A stretch of DNA of 64,000 nucleotides from Zobellia russellii (GCF_018728565.1 NZ_JACSOI010000003.1:186001-250000), one strand, 5' to 3'; shown: positions 8,401 through 17,498, counted from the first letter of the stretch. The notes: a model not told the origin generated them from the letters alone. A program made the numbers and translations.

Positions 8401-10725
8401 TTACGCTAGAACGGCACTGTTTTGGCGGCATTCTCTAGCTGCGGCTACCATTTCTATAAGGGCTTCCCTGGTTTCCGGCCAGTGTCTGGTCTTTAACCCG
8501 CAATCCGGATTGATCCAAATCTGCTCTACCGGAATCTGTTTGGCAGCTTTTTCCATTAAAGCAACCATCTCCGCCCTTTCCGGAACTCTTGGTGAGTGAA
8601 TGTCATACACTCCCGGTCCAATCTCGTTGGGGTATTTAAAAGTTGCAAAAACGTCTAAAAGTTCCATTTGCGATCTTGAACATTCAATGGTAATGACATC
8701 GGCATCCATATCCGCTATATTGGAAATGATATCATTGAACTCGGAATAGCACATGTGGGTGTGGATTTGCGTTTCATCCTTTACACCACTAGCGGAAATT
8801 CTAAATGCCTTTATGGCCCAGTTCAAATAAGTATCCCAATCTTCTTTACGTAAGGGTAGCCCCTCTCTAATGGCAGGTTCATCAATTTGAATTACCTGTA
8901 ACCCGGCCTTTTCAAGGTCTACAACTTCATCCCGGATGGCCAACGCAATCTGTGTACAGGTTTCAGAACGTGGTTGGTCATTACGAACAAAGGACCACTG
9001 TAAAATGGTAACCGGGCCGGTCAACATTCCCTTTACGGGTTTCTTGGTCAACGATTGTGCAAAAGCGGACCATTTAACCGTCATAGGCGCTTCCCTGGAT
9101 ACATCTCCGTAAATAATAGGAGGCTTTACGCATCTGCTACCGTAGCTCTGTACCCAACCAAAGCTGGTAAAGGCAAATCCGTTTAGTTGTTCCCCAAAGT
9201 ATTCTACCATATCGTTTCGCTCAAATTCACCATGTACAAGTACGTCTAGCCCCGTACGCTCTTGGAATTCTATGGTTTCCTTAGTTTCCTTTTCTAAAAG
9301 AACATTGTACTCCTCTGCAGATAAATTTCCTTTTTTGAAATTGGCCCTCCAGCTACGTACCTCTTTGGTTTGTGGAAAAGAACCAATGGTAGTGGTAGGG
9401 AACAAAGGAAGGTCTAAAGCTTCTTTCTGAAGTTTCTGTCGGGTTGGGAATGTGCTTTCCCTTTGGTCGTCTTTGGCGGTAAGGGCGCTTACGCGTTGTT
9501 TTACTTTTTGATTATGAATTAGCGTTGCCGTTTTTTTATTGGCAAGCGCTTCGCTATTCTTTTTTAGCTTTTCCAGACTTCCGGAAAGGTTCTCTTTATT
9601 GGCCAACTGTTTGATCGTGGCAACTTCTTCTAATTTTTGTTTGGCAAAGGCCAGCCATTGTTTGATTTCTCCGTTTAGATTCTTTTCATTTGATTCTAAA
9701 TCCAAATCGCAAGGGGAGTGTAACAAGGAACAGGAAGGCGCAATAAGAACGCGTTCGGCACCTACATGATCAATTGCTTTTTGAACCAGTTTAAGGGATT
9801 TTTCATAGTCGTTTTTCCAGATATTTCTACCATCAACTACTCCTAAAGATAAATGTGTATAACTATTTAGTTTATTTGATTCTATAATATCATCTAATTG
9901 TAACGGGCAACGTACCAAATCTAAGTGTAAAGTGTGTACGGGTAGAGCTAATGCTGTATCTATATTTTCGCCAAAACAGTCAAAATAATTGGCGACCGTT
10001 AATTTTAAACTAGGGAATTTGGTGGCGAAATATGAATAGGTTTGATGTATGGCGCGCTGCTCTTTTTCCGTAAGGTTGAGCGCCAAATAAGGTTCGTCAA
10101 ATTGAATGTATTCCGCATCAACATCAACCAATTGCTGAAGAATTTCTTCATACGCAGGAAGAAGTCTTTCTAAAAGGTCTATTCTATGAAAGCCATTTTC
10201 CTTTTCTTTTCCCAATAGAAGGAAAGAAACAGGGCCGATCAGTACCGGTTTGGTTTTGATACCTAAGTCTATTGCTTCTTTGTACTCGTTTATGATTTTA
10301 CCCGGAGAAACATTAAACACTTGGTTTTTAGTAAATTCTGGAACAATGTAATGGTAATTGGTATCAAACCACTTGGTCATTTCCATAGCGGTAATATCCG
10401 CTCCATCTTGTTGAATACCCCTTGCCATGGCAAAATAAAGGTCATGGCCGGAGAAAGACGGGTTGTTTGCCAGTGCAGTATAGCGCTCTGGAATACACCC
10501 TAAGGTTGTAGAAAGGTCCAATACTTGGTCGTAAAGGGAGAAGTCGTTACTCGGAATCAGGTCTATGCCCTGTTCTTTTTGTAACAACCAGTTTTCTTTC
10601 CGGATGTTTTTTGCCGTAGCCAACAGGGACTCAAGGTCTGTTTTTCCAGACCAATATTGTTCTAGGGTTCTTTTTAATTCTCTTTTACTTCCAATTCGGG
10701 GATAACCAAGGTTGGTAGTTTTCAT
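8401..10725 (-). CDS. metE: cobalamin-independent methionine synthase
   Basis: 5-methyltetrahydropteroyltriglutamate-homocysteine methyltransferase of 774 residues, the last step of methionine synthesis without vitamin B12. The ATG at 10725 (MKTTNLGYPRIG) is chosen over a TTG at 10740. Two homologous barrels are present. The C-terminal one carries the zinc ligands His and Cys in IHTHMCYSEF, Glu in TIECSRS and Cys in NPDCGLKTR. The family motif TIGSFPQT opens the second barrel. Divergent from the lrp gene, with shared control elements in the gap. No SAM riboswitch is seen upstream. Confidence 0.97.
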   Translation of the reverse strand: MKTTNLGYPRIGSKRELKRTLEQYWSGKTDLESLLATAKNIRKENWLLQKEQGIDLIPSNDFSLYDQVLDLSTTLGCIPERYTALANNPSFSGHDLYFAMARGIQQDGADITAMEMTKWFDTNYHYIVPEFTKNQVFNVSPGKIINEYKEAIDLGIKTKPVLIGPVSFLLLGKEKENGFHRIDLLERLLPAYEEILQQLVDVDAEYIQFDEPYLALNLTEKEQRAIHQTYSYFATKFPSLKLTVANYFDCFGENIDTALALPVHTLHLDLVRCPLQLDDIIESNKLNSYTHLSLGVVDGRNIWKNDYEKSLKLVQKAIDHVGAERVLIAPSCSLLHSPCDLDLESNEKNLNGEIKQWLAFAKQKLEEVATIKQLANKENLSGSLEKLKKNSEALANKKTATLIHNQKVKQRVSALTAKDDQRESTFPTRQKLQKEALDLPLFPTTTIGSFPQTKEVRSWRANFKKGNLSAEEYNVLLEKETKETIEFQERTGLDVLVHGEFERNDMVEYFGEQLNGFAFTSFGWVQSYGSRCVKPPIIYGDVSREAPMTVKWSAFAQSLTKKPVKGMLTGPVTILQWSFVRNDQPRSETCTQIALAIRDEVVDLEKAGLQVIQIDEPAIREGLPLRKEDWDTYLNWAIKAFRISASGVKDETQIHTHMCYSEFNDIISNIADMDADVITIECSRSQMELLDVFATFKYPNEIGPGVYDIHSPRVPERAEMVALMEKAAKQIPVEQIWINPDCGLKTRHWPETREALIEMVAAARECRQNSAVLA

Positions 10726-10752
10726 GCTGTTGTTTTTCAATTAATATCTATG

Positions 10753-10760
10753 CAAAGCTA
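10753..10760 (-). promoter_or_regulatory. -7 promoter box of metE
   Basis: The minus strand reads TAGCTTTG, a full match to TAnnTTTG, 27 nt before the metE ATG. The first copy of the 15-bp direct repeat (10763-10777) occupies the spacer just upstream of it, the right place for repression. Confidence 0.55.
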
Positions 10761-10762
10761 TT

Positions 10763-10777
10763 GTAAAGGATGTTTTA
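10763..10777. repeat. 15-bp direct repeat copy 1 in the metE-lrp gap
   Basis: GTAAAGGATGTTTTA occurs here and again, identically and in the same orientation, at 10856-10870. This copy lies between the -7 and -33 regions of metE. Confidence 0.7.
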
Positions 10778-10855
10778 TCCATAATTATGATTTTAATTAA
10801 GAATATTTAACTGTAAATAGGTATTTTTAAAGTGTAAATGAAAAGTAAATGTTCG

Positions 10856-10870
10856 GTAAAGGATGTTTTA
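10856..10870. repeat. 15-bp direct repeat copy 2, before lrp
   Basis: Second exact copy of GTAAAGGATGTTTTA, 93 bp from the first, ending 14 bp before the preferred lrp start. It suggests a shared operator, possibly for Lrp itself. Confidence 0.7.
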
Positions 10871-10884
10871 AAGACGATTTATCT

Positions 10885-11346
10885 ATGGAAAATTTGGATT
10901 TGACCGATTTGAAACTATTAAAACAGCTTCAAGAAAACTCGAATATTACTACAAAAGAGTTAGCTGCAGCTGTCAATTTATCACCAACCCCGGTATATGA
11001 ACGTGTTCGTAAATTGGAAAAAGAGGGGTATATTAAAGGGTATTCCGCTTTGTTGGATGCAGGAAAAATGGGGCTAGAGCTGATTGTTTTTTGTGATATC
11101 ACCTTAAAACAACATACGAAAGATATTGGAAATCAATTTGTTGAAGATATTTGCGCGGTAAAGGAAGTAACGGAATGTTATAATATTTCCGGCGATTATG
11201 ATTTTAGGTTAAAAGTGTTGATGCGTGATATGAAGCATTATCAGGACTTTGTAATCAACACCTTGGGGGCTGTAAATAATATAGGGAGTGCGCACAGCAC
11301 TTTTGTAATTGGGACTATAAAACAAGGGTATGGTGTTCCGTTTTAG
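10885..11346 (+). CDS. Lrp/AsnC family transcriptional regulator
   Basis: A 153-residue Lrp/AsnC regulator. The N-terminal HTH includes TTKELAAAVNLSPTPVYERVRKLE and is followed by the RAM effector domain ending in FVIGTIKQGYGVPF. An ATG at 10849 would add 12 residues that are not Lrp-like and would place the 15-bp repeat inside the coding region, so the ATG at 10885 is preferred. Divergent from metE, it likely controls methionine synthesis and itself in response to an amino acid; that role is inferred from position. Confidence 0.9.
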   Translation: MENLDLTDLKLLKQLQENSNITTKELAAAVNLSPTPVYERVRKLEKEGYIKGYSALLDAGKMGLELIVFCDITLKQHTKDIGNQFVEDICAVKEVTECYNISGDYDFRLKVLMRDMKHYQDFVINTLGAVNNIGSAHSTFVIGTIKQGYGVPF

Positions 11347-11470
11347 TAGATGCGGACTGCAGTTTGGGGCGGTTTATTTACAGTTGGGTCAAATTCATTT
11401 TTAAAACGGGCTATGGTTGGGCATCTTTACATCGCTAATTGGCATGGATGTTTTTTAGAAAACAAGAAAA

Positions 11471-12814
11471 ATGGGTGGCAGTAGAATTTTAAAGGAGCTC
11501 TTTTGGGGTTTTGTTATCGGGAACATAGTCTTCTTTGGGTTTAATACATATTGGTATTTTACCAATGAGCAAAGATTTGAATTGATTTTCGAAGATGTCT
11601 GGCGGGAGTATATGGTGAACATCATATTTTCGGTGGTGTTGTATGTTGTAAATATGTATTGGTTCTATTTTCTTTTGAGGAAGTATGAAAGAAATATATA
11701 TACCCTAAAGCGAATGGTGTTGGCGGTCTTGGGAAATGCGGTTATATCCTGTTTTGGTGTTTTTGTAGCCACTTTTATTGCAATGGTTTCCCTCTATGGT
11801 AAGTCTGTTCAAGAGGCTTTGGTATATCATTCAACGGATAATTACCTGCGTTCTACTGCAATTTCCCTGATAATAGCTATGGTTTTTTACGCTATCTATT
11901 ATTACAGGTATAGGCAAGAGAATAAGGTTAAGGAGCAAAAAATAATAGCCAATACGGCATCGGCAAAATTTGATGCATTAAAGAATCAATTAGACCCTCA
12001 TTTTTTGTTCAACAGTTTAAATGTGTTGTCTAGTCTTATAGAGGAAGACCCGTATCAAGCACAAAAGTTTACTTCTTCTTTATCAAAGGTTTATAGGTAT
12101 GTACTTGAACAAAAAAGTAAAGACCTGGTTTTAGTTGATGAGGAGCTTAAATTTGCCAGAACGTACGTGCAGCTCTTGAAAATGCGATTTGAGGACAGTA
12201 TTGTTTTTGATATCCCAGAAGCAGCCTTGAACCCGGAATCCAAGATAGTGCCATTATCACTTCAGTTGCTAATTGAAAACGCGGTAAAACATAATGTGGT
12301 AACCTCTAGCAAGCCATTACGTTTACGGGTGTTTGAGCAAGAAGGAGAACTGATTGTAATTAATAACCTGCAGGAGAAACAGGTGGTAAAGAAGAGCAGT
12401 GGTGTGGGCTTGTACAATATACGTGAGCGCTATGCCCTTTTAACGGACAGGAAAGTTCATATAGATAAAACGGCAACCGAGTTCAGTGTCAAGTTGCCTA
12501 TACTTTTAAAACAAATTTCAACTATGGAGGTGCAACAAGAGTATATTCAGGATAAGCGCTATGAGAAGGCAAAAGAGCGTGTGGAGGCTATTAAAGGGTT
12601 TTACGGTAATTTATTGGCGTATTGTATTGTAATCCCCTTCTTGGTCTTTTTAAATTATAGAACAACCAGTTTTCCGTGGGTTATTTTTCCTGTAATGGGA
12701 TGGGGTTTTGGAGTGGCTATGCACGCCATGGAAGCTTTTGGTGCCAATCCACTGTGGGGAAAACGCTGGGAGGAAAAAAAGATGCGGGAGTATATGGATG
12801 ATGAAAACTTTTAG
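11471..12814 (+). CDS. LytS-type sensor histidine kinase with C-terminal 2TM domain
   Basis: Membrane sensor kinase of 447 residues. Four N-terminal membrane segments (about residues 7-27, 45-68, 80-105 and 125-142) precede the LytS-type kinase core: phospho-acceptor His177 in LDPHFLFNSLN, then the N box with Asn270 in LLIENAVKHN and GVGLYNIRERY. After the ATPase, residues about 355-440 form a 2TM domain (KAKERVEAIKGFY, two membrane helices, WEEKKMREYMDDE). The same domain stands alone in the next two genes. The partner is the LytTR regulator at the operon end. The stimulus is unknown. Confidence 0.9.
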   Translation: MGGSRILKELFWGFVIGNIVFFGFNTYWYFTNEQRFELIFEDVWREYMVNIIFSVVLYVVNMYWFYFLLRKYERNIYTLKRMVLAVLGNAVISCFGVFVATFIAMVSLYGKSVQEALVYHSTDNYLRSTAISLIIAMVFYAIYYYRYRQENKVKEQKIIANTASAKFDALKNQLDPHFLFNSLNVLSSLIEEDPYQAQKFTSSLSKVYRYVLEQKSKDLVLVDEELKFARTYVQLLKMRFEDSIVFDIPEAALNPESKIVPLSLQLLIENAVKHNVVTSSKPLRLRVFEQEGELIVINNLQEKQVVKKSSGVGLYNIRERYALLTDRKVHIDKTATEFSVKLPILLKQISTMEVQQEYIQDKRYEKAKERVEAIKGFYGNLLAYCIVIPFLVFLNYRTTSFPWVIFPVMGWGFGVAMHAMEAFGANPLWGKRWEEKKMREYMDDENF

Positions 12815-12959
12815 TCCAGCTGTAGTGGTGATTTGTAACTTAAATGAATAGTTTGCAATTCGGTCTTAAAAAATTACAGTTCAGGAAGTATTATTTTAAA
12901 AATGGAGCGTTTTGGCCGAATTTTGAACCAGTAGTAATAACTGATAAAGCACTTAAATT

Positions 12960-13253
12960 ATGGATAGGGAAAGTAAATACATTAGAGCAAAAGAAAGGGT
13001 TGAGGCAGAGAAGAAATTTTATACAGGGTTAATTTCCTATGTCGTGGGCATAAGTTTCTTGGCTGCTATAAATTACTATACCAACGGTTTTGCGTATGCT
13101 TGGTTTTTGTGGGCTGCATTTGGTTGGGGAATAGGTGTTGTAGTGGGAGCCATAAAAACGTTCGGAAATAATTCGTTGTTTGGACGTGATTGGGAAGAGC
13201 GCAAAATAAAGCAGTTTATGCAGGAGGATGAGCAGAGAACTAAATGGCAGTAA
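12960..13253 (+). CDS. small 2TM domain membrane protein
   Basis: A 97-residue protein consisting almost entirely of one 2TM domain: a basic/acidic helix RAKERVEAEKKFYTGL, two membrane helices around residues 25-45 and 50-70, and the terminal signature FGRDWEERKIKQFM. It is a paralogue of the kinase C-terminal domain. In the kinase-regulator operon it may act as an accessory or sensor subunit; no function is established for the family. Confidence 0.82.
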   Translation: MDRESKYIRAKERVEAEKKFYTGLISYVVGISFLAAINYYTNGFAYAWFLWAAFGWGIGVVVGAIKTFGNNSLFGRDWEERKIKQFMQEDEQRTKWQ

Positions 13254-13276
13254 GTATAATGTTAAAACAAATTAAA

Positions 13277-13612
13277 ATGGATCAATCATTAGATAGAAGG
13301 AGTAAACAGGCGAGGGCAAAGAAACAGGTAGAGCGATTAAAGGGGTTTTATATTCATTTAGCTGTGTTTATTTTGGTTAATATCATGGTTATGACCGGAG
13401 CTGTAATCGGTAACATGAATAATGGCGAGAGTTTTACAGAGGCTTTCTTTAATTTCGGAACGTTTTCTACATTCTTCTTTTGGGGAATAGGGGTTTTGTT
13501 TCATGGTTTTAAGGTGTTCTCGTATAATCCTTTCTTTGGTAAAAAATGGGAGAAGCGCCAAATTCAGAAATATATGGAGGCGGATAAAAACGAAATGAAA
13601 AAGTACTCTTAG
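13277..13612 (+). CDS. second small 2TM domain membrane protein
   Basis: A 111-residue paralogue of the preceding gene, with RAKKQVERLKGFY, two membrane helices and the end motif FGKKWEKRQIQKYME. The ATG at 13277 gives an N-terminus (MDQSLDRRSKQARAKK) that lines up with the preceding protein (MDRESKYIRAKERVE). The longer frame from 13244 would overlap that gene by 10 bp. Likely cotranscribed with the regulator gene 29 bp downstream. Confidence 0.8.
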   Translation: MDQSLDRRSKQARAKKQVERLKGFYIHLAVFILVNIMVMTGAVIGNMNNGESFTEAFFNFGTFSTFFFWGIGVLFHGFKVFSYNPFFGKKWEKRQIQKYMEADKNEMKKYS

Positions 13613-13641
13613 GTAACTAGATTTGAACCAATCAACCCAGT

Positions 13642-14397
13642 ATGAAGACCATAATTATAGAAGATGAAAAGCCTTCGGCAAGGCGGTTATCACGTTTGTT
13701 GTTGAATTTAGGTGTAGAAGTGTCGCAAATGCTTCACTCTGTTGAAGAGGCTGTTGAATGGTTTCAAAATAATACACATCCAGACCTTATATTCTTGGAT
13801 ATTCAGCTGTCGGACGGACTTTCGTTTGAGATTTTTGATGTTGTAGAGGTGAAAAGTGCTATAATATTTACAACGGCCTATGATGAATATGCGCTACAGG
13901 CTTTTAAGTTGAATAGCATTGATTATTTGTTGAAACCCATAGATGATGAGGAGCTGGAGACGGCTGTTGAAAAATATAGGTCCTTAAGACCTGAAACCAA
14001 ACCTTTGACGCTCAACTTTGACGATATAAAAAACCTCTTGGTAAACCCGTTGGAGCGGGAATATAAAAAACGATTCACGGCAAGGGTGGGGCAGCACTTA
14101 AAAATAATCAATGCAGATGAAGTTGAAAGTTTCTATAGTGAAAATAAAGGAACTTATGCGGCAACTTCGGATGGTAGAAATTACCTTTTGGACACCACCT
14201 TGGAAAATCTAGAAAATGAATTGGAGCCTCAAACTTTCTTTCGGGTGAGTCGTAAATTTTACATCAATATAAATCATATAAAAGACATTGTTTCTTACAC
14301 TAATTCTCGGCTTCAAATCAAGTTAAATCACTTTAATGAGCAAGAAATCATTGTAAGTAGGGAGCGTGTCAAAGACTTTAAGTTATGGTTGGAGTAG
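13642..14397 (+). CDS. LytTR-family response regulator
   Basis: A 251-residue response regulator. The receiver domain (residues 1-115) has acidic IIIEDEKPS, phospho-acceptor Asp53 in FLDIQLSDG, TTAYDEYA and the switch lysine in YLLKPI. The LytTR DNA-binding domain spans about residues 150-250 (FFRVSRKFYININHIKDI). It is the output partner of the LytS-type kinase at the start of the operon. Targets are unknown. Confidence 0.92.
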   Translation: MKTIIIEDEKPSARRLSRLLLNLGVEVSQMLHSVEEAVEWFQNNTHPDLIFLDIQLSDGLSFEIFDVVEVKSAIIFTTAYDEYALQAFKLNSIDYLLKPIDDEELETAVEKYRSLRPETKPLTLNFDDIKNLLVNPLEREYKKRFTARVGQHLKIINADEVESFYSENKGTYAATSDGRNYLLDTTLENLENELEPQTFFRVSRKFYININHIKDIVSYTNSRLQIKLNHFNEQEIIVSRERVKDFKLWLE

Positions 14398-14476
14398 AGT
14401 AATTTAACAATTTGATTTAAAATTGATTAATAGCATGTATAGATTTTCTTTATAGTGCTTATTTTAGCAAAAAAAT

Positions 14477-15664
14477 CTATTTTTCTACACGATTTTCATC
14501 AAAAGATGAAGGAAGTAACTTTGGGATTAGTTTTATAAAAATGGGCAAGAGCACGGCACCTCCCGGAAGTATAAAAATAGCTAAGGAAGGTATGCTTTTA
14601 AAAATATCGATCAGTTGGTTTTGTACCTTTTTCTTTTCTTCCGGGGTGAGATCTTTTAAGGTAGATTTTGAAATGAGGTAGACCAATTCTTTACTTTCGG
14701 ATAGTTCTTTTTGTAAGCGCTTGCTATTTCTTAAAATCAGTTTATTTACCATTTTGGACATGTTATCATAAAACTGAATCGCTAGATTGGTGTCTTTTAA
14801 AAAGGGTATAGTTTTGGAATTTTTTATAAAGAAAATTTTAATTTCCTCAAGGGAATTAAGAATATCCTCTTCTGCTAATTTCAAGTCCTTTCCAAGACCA
14901 AATATAAATTCTGATTCTTGGTATTCTAAAGACTTGTCTTCCCATACCGCCAAACAGGCTACATCTAAAAAATATCGGTTTTCAATTTCGGAACGGTTCT
15001 CAAGTAGTTTTTCACGGTATGAACCATCAAAATTTTGGGAATCAATTTCAATAAAGGTCAATGAGGACGCAAACAGTTGTGCCAAACGCTCATCGCTCTT
15101 GTTCTTTTCTTTGGAGTTTAGGGCGTGATAGGTAATGTTTATGGTAAGGTACTCTACCAATTGTGCCTGCTCTCTTATGTTTATAGAATTGCATAAGTAC
15201 CGCTTAAATAGAAGGACATCTATAAACAATAATGAATTGGTAATAATGCTGTTGAATGTCTTGCTAATTAAGTTATCTCCAAGAGAAACTCTAGAATCTA
15301 TTAGTTTTTCTAACTGCGCAGCCGTTTGTGAGCCCGTAAGTATTTTGCTAAGAAGAGAAATATGACCAATCTCTAATTCTTTATAAAACCGAAAAATTTC
15401 TTCTAAAAAAGTCTTGAAGTCCGTTTTGCTGGTCTCCAGGGTATAGGTGCTGTAGAGTGCGTTTAGAAGGTTGATTTTTGCACACTCATCTTCGGAAAGT
15501 TTATGTTCGGCAACAATGAATTGTGGAATACCCATGTTGATACCGTAAACGAAACCGGTGCTTCTTAAGTCACGGTAGAGTGTATCAAAACTAGAGTAGC
15601 GGTCTCGCTCTTTTTCTACAAGCGAACCGAATTTATTGATCCAACCTGAAGCCGAAGGGTTCAT
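14477..15664 (-). CDS. LETM1-like membrane-associated protein
   Basis: A 395-residue protein, mostly soluble and helical. The last 70 residues resemble the LETM1 ribosome-binding domain: LTPEEKKKVQNQLIDIFKS, then a hydrophobic stretch with PGGAVLLPIFIKLIPKLLPSSF near the C-terminus. The LETM1 hallmark is exactly this proline-rich LLP..KL.P..LPS.F ending. The middle part (about residues 225-285, DVACLAVWEDKSLEYQESEF) is reminiscent of a TerB-like helical domain, a weaker assignment. Mitochondrial LETM1 works in cation exchange and ribosome tethering; the bacterial role is unknown. It stands alone on the minus strand. Confidence 0.7.
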   Translation of the reverse strand: MNPSASGWINKFGSLVEKERDRYSSFDTLYRDLRSTGFVYGINMGIPQFIVAEHKLSEDECAKINLLNALYSTYTLETSKTDFKTFLEEIFRFYKELEIGHISLLSKILTGSQTAAQLEKLIDSRVSLGDNLISKTFNSIITNSLLFIDVLLFKRYLCNSINIREQAQLVEYLTINITYHALNSKEKNKSDERLAQLFASSLTFIEIDSQNFDGSYREKLLENRSEIENRYFLDVACLAVWEDKSLEYQESEFIFGLGKDLKLAEEDILNSLEEIKIFFIKNSKTIPFLKDTNLAIQFYDNMSKMVNKLILRNSKRLQKELSESKELVYLISKSTLKDLTPEEKKKVQNQLIDIFKSIPSLAIFILPGGAVLLPIFIKLIPKLLPSSFDENRVEK

Positions 15665-15955
15665 AGTTTTATTGGTTTTTAGAGTACCAAATTACGCTAA
15701 AATGAATAAAAACAATCCTCGTTGGGAATAGAATATGTTTAGATAGCCCATTTTTAAAAACGTAGGTGTATATGGGGTTGGGTATTGTCAAATTACTAAT
15801 AATGAGAGGATTTAATTATGTGTAAAAAGTAATAGGGCTTCTAAGAGAAATGTTTTTGCTATATTTCATTTAACATTTTATTAACATTTAAAACCAAACC
15901 CTGCTATTAAAGTCCCGTAAGTAGTGGTGAATTAATAATCATTAAAAACTTAAAA

Positions 15956-16636
15956 ATGAAAAAGACAAAACTTTTAATTGGCATGGGAATCCTCGCCGTT
16001 GTTGGTGCGGTTCTAGTGGCTGCTGATCATATTGATGCGCCAGGAACAACGGGCAATACTGCGGATATTGCGGATTTCTACGGATTTGAATCGCCTTCTA
16101 ATCCAGAGAATACGGTATTTATTGTAGATCTACAGACCAACGTACTTCCTGATTTGGCATATGGAACATTTGATGAAGATGTATTAACGGAAATCAATAT
16201 TGATACAAATAATGACTTAATAGAGGATTTGGTTATTCAGGCCATCCCTAGAAAAGATACCATGTATTTCTTTGGTCCTGTTGTTCCTGCTGAAACCGGA
16301 AAAACAAGTGGTGTTATGGTTGGCACTCCATTAGGGCAAGTTGCTATATCTGGAGAAAGTGCATTAACGACTACCACAGAAGAGGGTGTTTCTCTTTTTG
16401 CCGGACCAAGACAAGATGCTTTCTTTTTTGATTTTGGACAATTTAATAAAGTAATTGGCGGTACTGCACCAGAAGGTTTTTTACCAGAGGGCGAGGCTGT
16501 AGATACTTTTGACGGAGCCAATACAATGGCCTTGGTGTTGGAGATTCCTAATAGCATTCTAGGAGAAACTACGGCAACTAACGCATTAGGCTTAAAAGTG
16601 TACAAAACTTGGGTAACTACCAATAGAAAACAATAA
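15956..16636 (+). CDS. DUF4331 family protein, N-terminal half
   Basis: Exported protein of 226 residues with a signal peptide (GILAVVGAVLVAADH). It matches the first half of DUF4331 proteins: HIDAPGTTGNTADIADFYGF, VSLFAGPRQDAFFFD, ALVLEIPNSIL and the final VYKTWVTTNRK. Full DUF4331 proteins continue directly into a region that here is carried by the next gene. Function is unknown; members are often near cell-surface or redox genes. The ATG lies 24 bp into a run of A-rich leader without a strong Shine-Dalgarno, as is usual in Bacteroidota. Confidence 0.8.
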   Translation: MKKTKLLIGMGILAVVGAVLVAADHIDAPGTTGNTADIADFYGFESPSNPENTVFIVDLQTNVLPDLAYGTFDEDVLTEINIDTNNDLIEDLVIQAIPRKDTMYFFGPVVPAETGKTSGVMVGTPLGQVAISGESALTTTTEEGVSLFAGPRQDAFFFDFGQFNKVIGGTAPEGFLPEGEAVDTFDGANTMALVLEIPNSILGETTATNALGLKVYKTWVTTNRKQ

Positions 16637-16660
16637 TAACTAATCTTAAAATCGATAAAA

Positions 16661-17470
16661 ATGAAATTACATACTTTAAAATATATGTTTCTCTCGCTTT
16701 GTGCAGCTACCATGTTTGTTGCTTGCGATGATGATGACGCTTTAGAAATGGTAGAGACCAGCTGTACGGATGGTGTTATGAACGGTACCGAAACCGGTGT
16801 AGATTGTGGTGGTACTTCTTGTCAGCCGTGCGAAGATGGTGGCGGTGACGGAGATGGTGGTGACGGAATGATGGTTACACCTCCGGATTTTTCAGGAACC
16901 TACGCTCAAGTAGATTTTATGGGTAGACCAGGAATCAATACAGTATTGAGTATTCCTGATTTTAAAGATCCTTACAACCAGGCTGTACCGTCTACTATAG
17001 CTGAGTTTTATCAAAAAGATTTTGAAAATAGATTAGAAGGTTTGCATGATGTGTACGCAGAGTTGTTAGGTCTTAACCCGGAGGATGTTAATTATCAGCC
17101 TAATATTTTAGGGGATATTTTGAATGGTCCTGATAAGGATGGTTTTACTGATAATCCTGTGAGTGCAGAACTTTTAACCACAATTTTGGCGAACGATGTT
17201 CTGGAGGTTGCTCCAGATTTGCCAACTACCTATTTTAACCCGGGTACGGGTGCTCCAAATTATGAAGGAGCTATTGGTTTAACGGGTAGAACGCTACAAG
17301 ACGATGTTATTGATGTTTCTCTAATTCTACTATTTGGTGGAGGTGATGGAGCACGTTTTAACGGACAAGAAGTAGAAGGTGTAGGTACTTTTCCAAGATT
17401 AGTTTCGGATGGTGTTGCTTTTACTGCACAACCTACAGATACATTCCCGTATTTGGGAGCTCCTGAATAA
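16661..17470 (+). CDS. lipoprotein carrying the C-terminal half of DUF4331
   Basis: Lipoprotein of 269 residues with its lipobox cysteine at residue 22 (MFVAC). A Cys-rich linker CTDGVMNGTETGVDCGG follows, then a Gly/Asp-rich stretch. From about residue 85, FMGRPGINTVLSIPD, the spaced acidic helices and TGRTLQDDVIDVSL resemble the second half of DUF4331 proteins. It starts 24 bp after the N-terminal-half gene, so the two products probably assemble. The assignment to DUF4331 is from recalled family pattern. Confidence 0.7.
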   Translation: MKLHTLKYMFLSLCAATMFVACDDDDALEMVETSCTDGVMNGTETGVDCGGTSCQPCEDGGGDGDGGDGMMVTPPDFSGTYAQVDFMGRPGINTVLSIPDFKDPYNQAVPSTIAEFYQKDFENRLEGLHDVYAELLGLNPEDVNYQPNILGDILNGPDKDGFTDNPVSAELLTTILANDVLEVAPDLPTTYFNPGTGAPNYEGAIGLTGRTLQDDVIDVSLILLFGGGDGARFNGQEVEGVGTFPRLVSDGVAFTAQPTDTFPYLGAPE

Positions 17471-17498
17471 GGCGCAAGTCTATGAAAAAGAAGGAGTG

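Noticed and set aside
10726-10884. SAM riboswitch before metE
   Set aside because: The metE leader is only about 25-30 nt and shows no pseudoknot or multi-helix structure.
12844-13032. Open frame of 62 codons before the first small 2TM gene
   Set aside because: It overlaps the real 2TM gene in another frame and has no family features.
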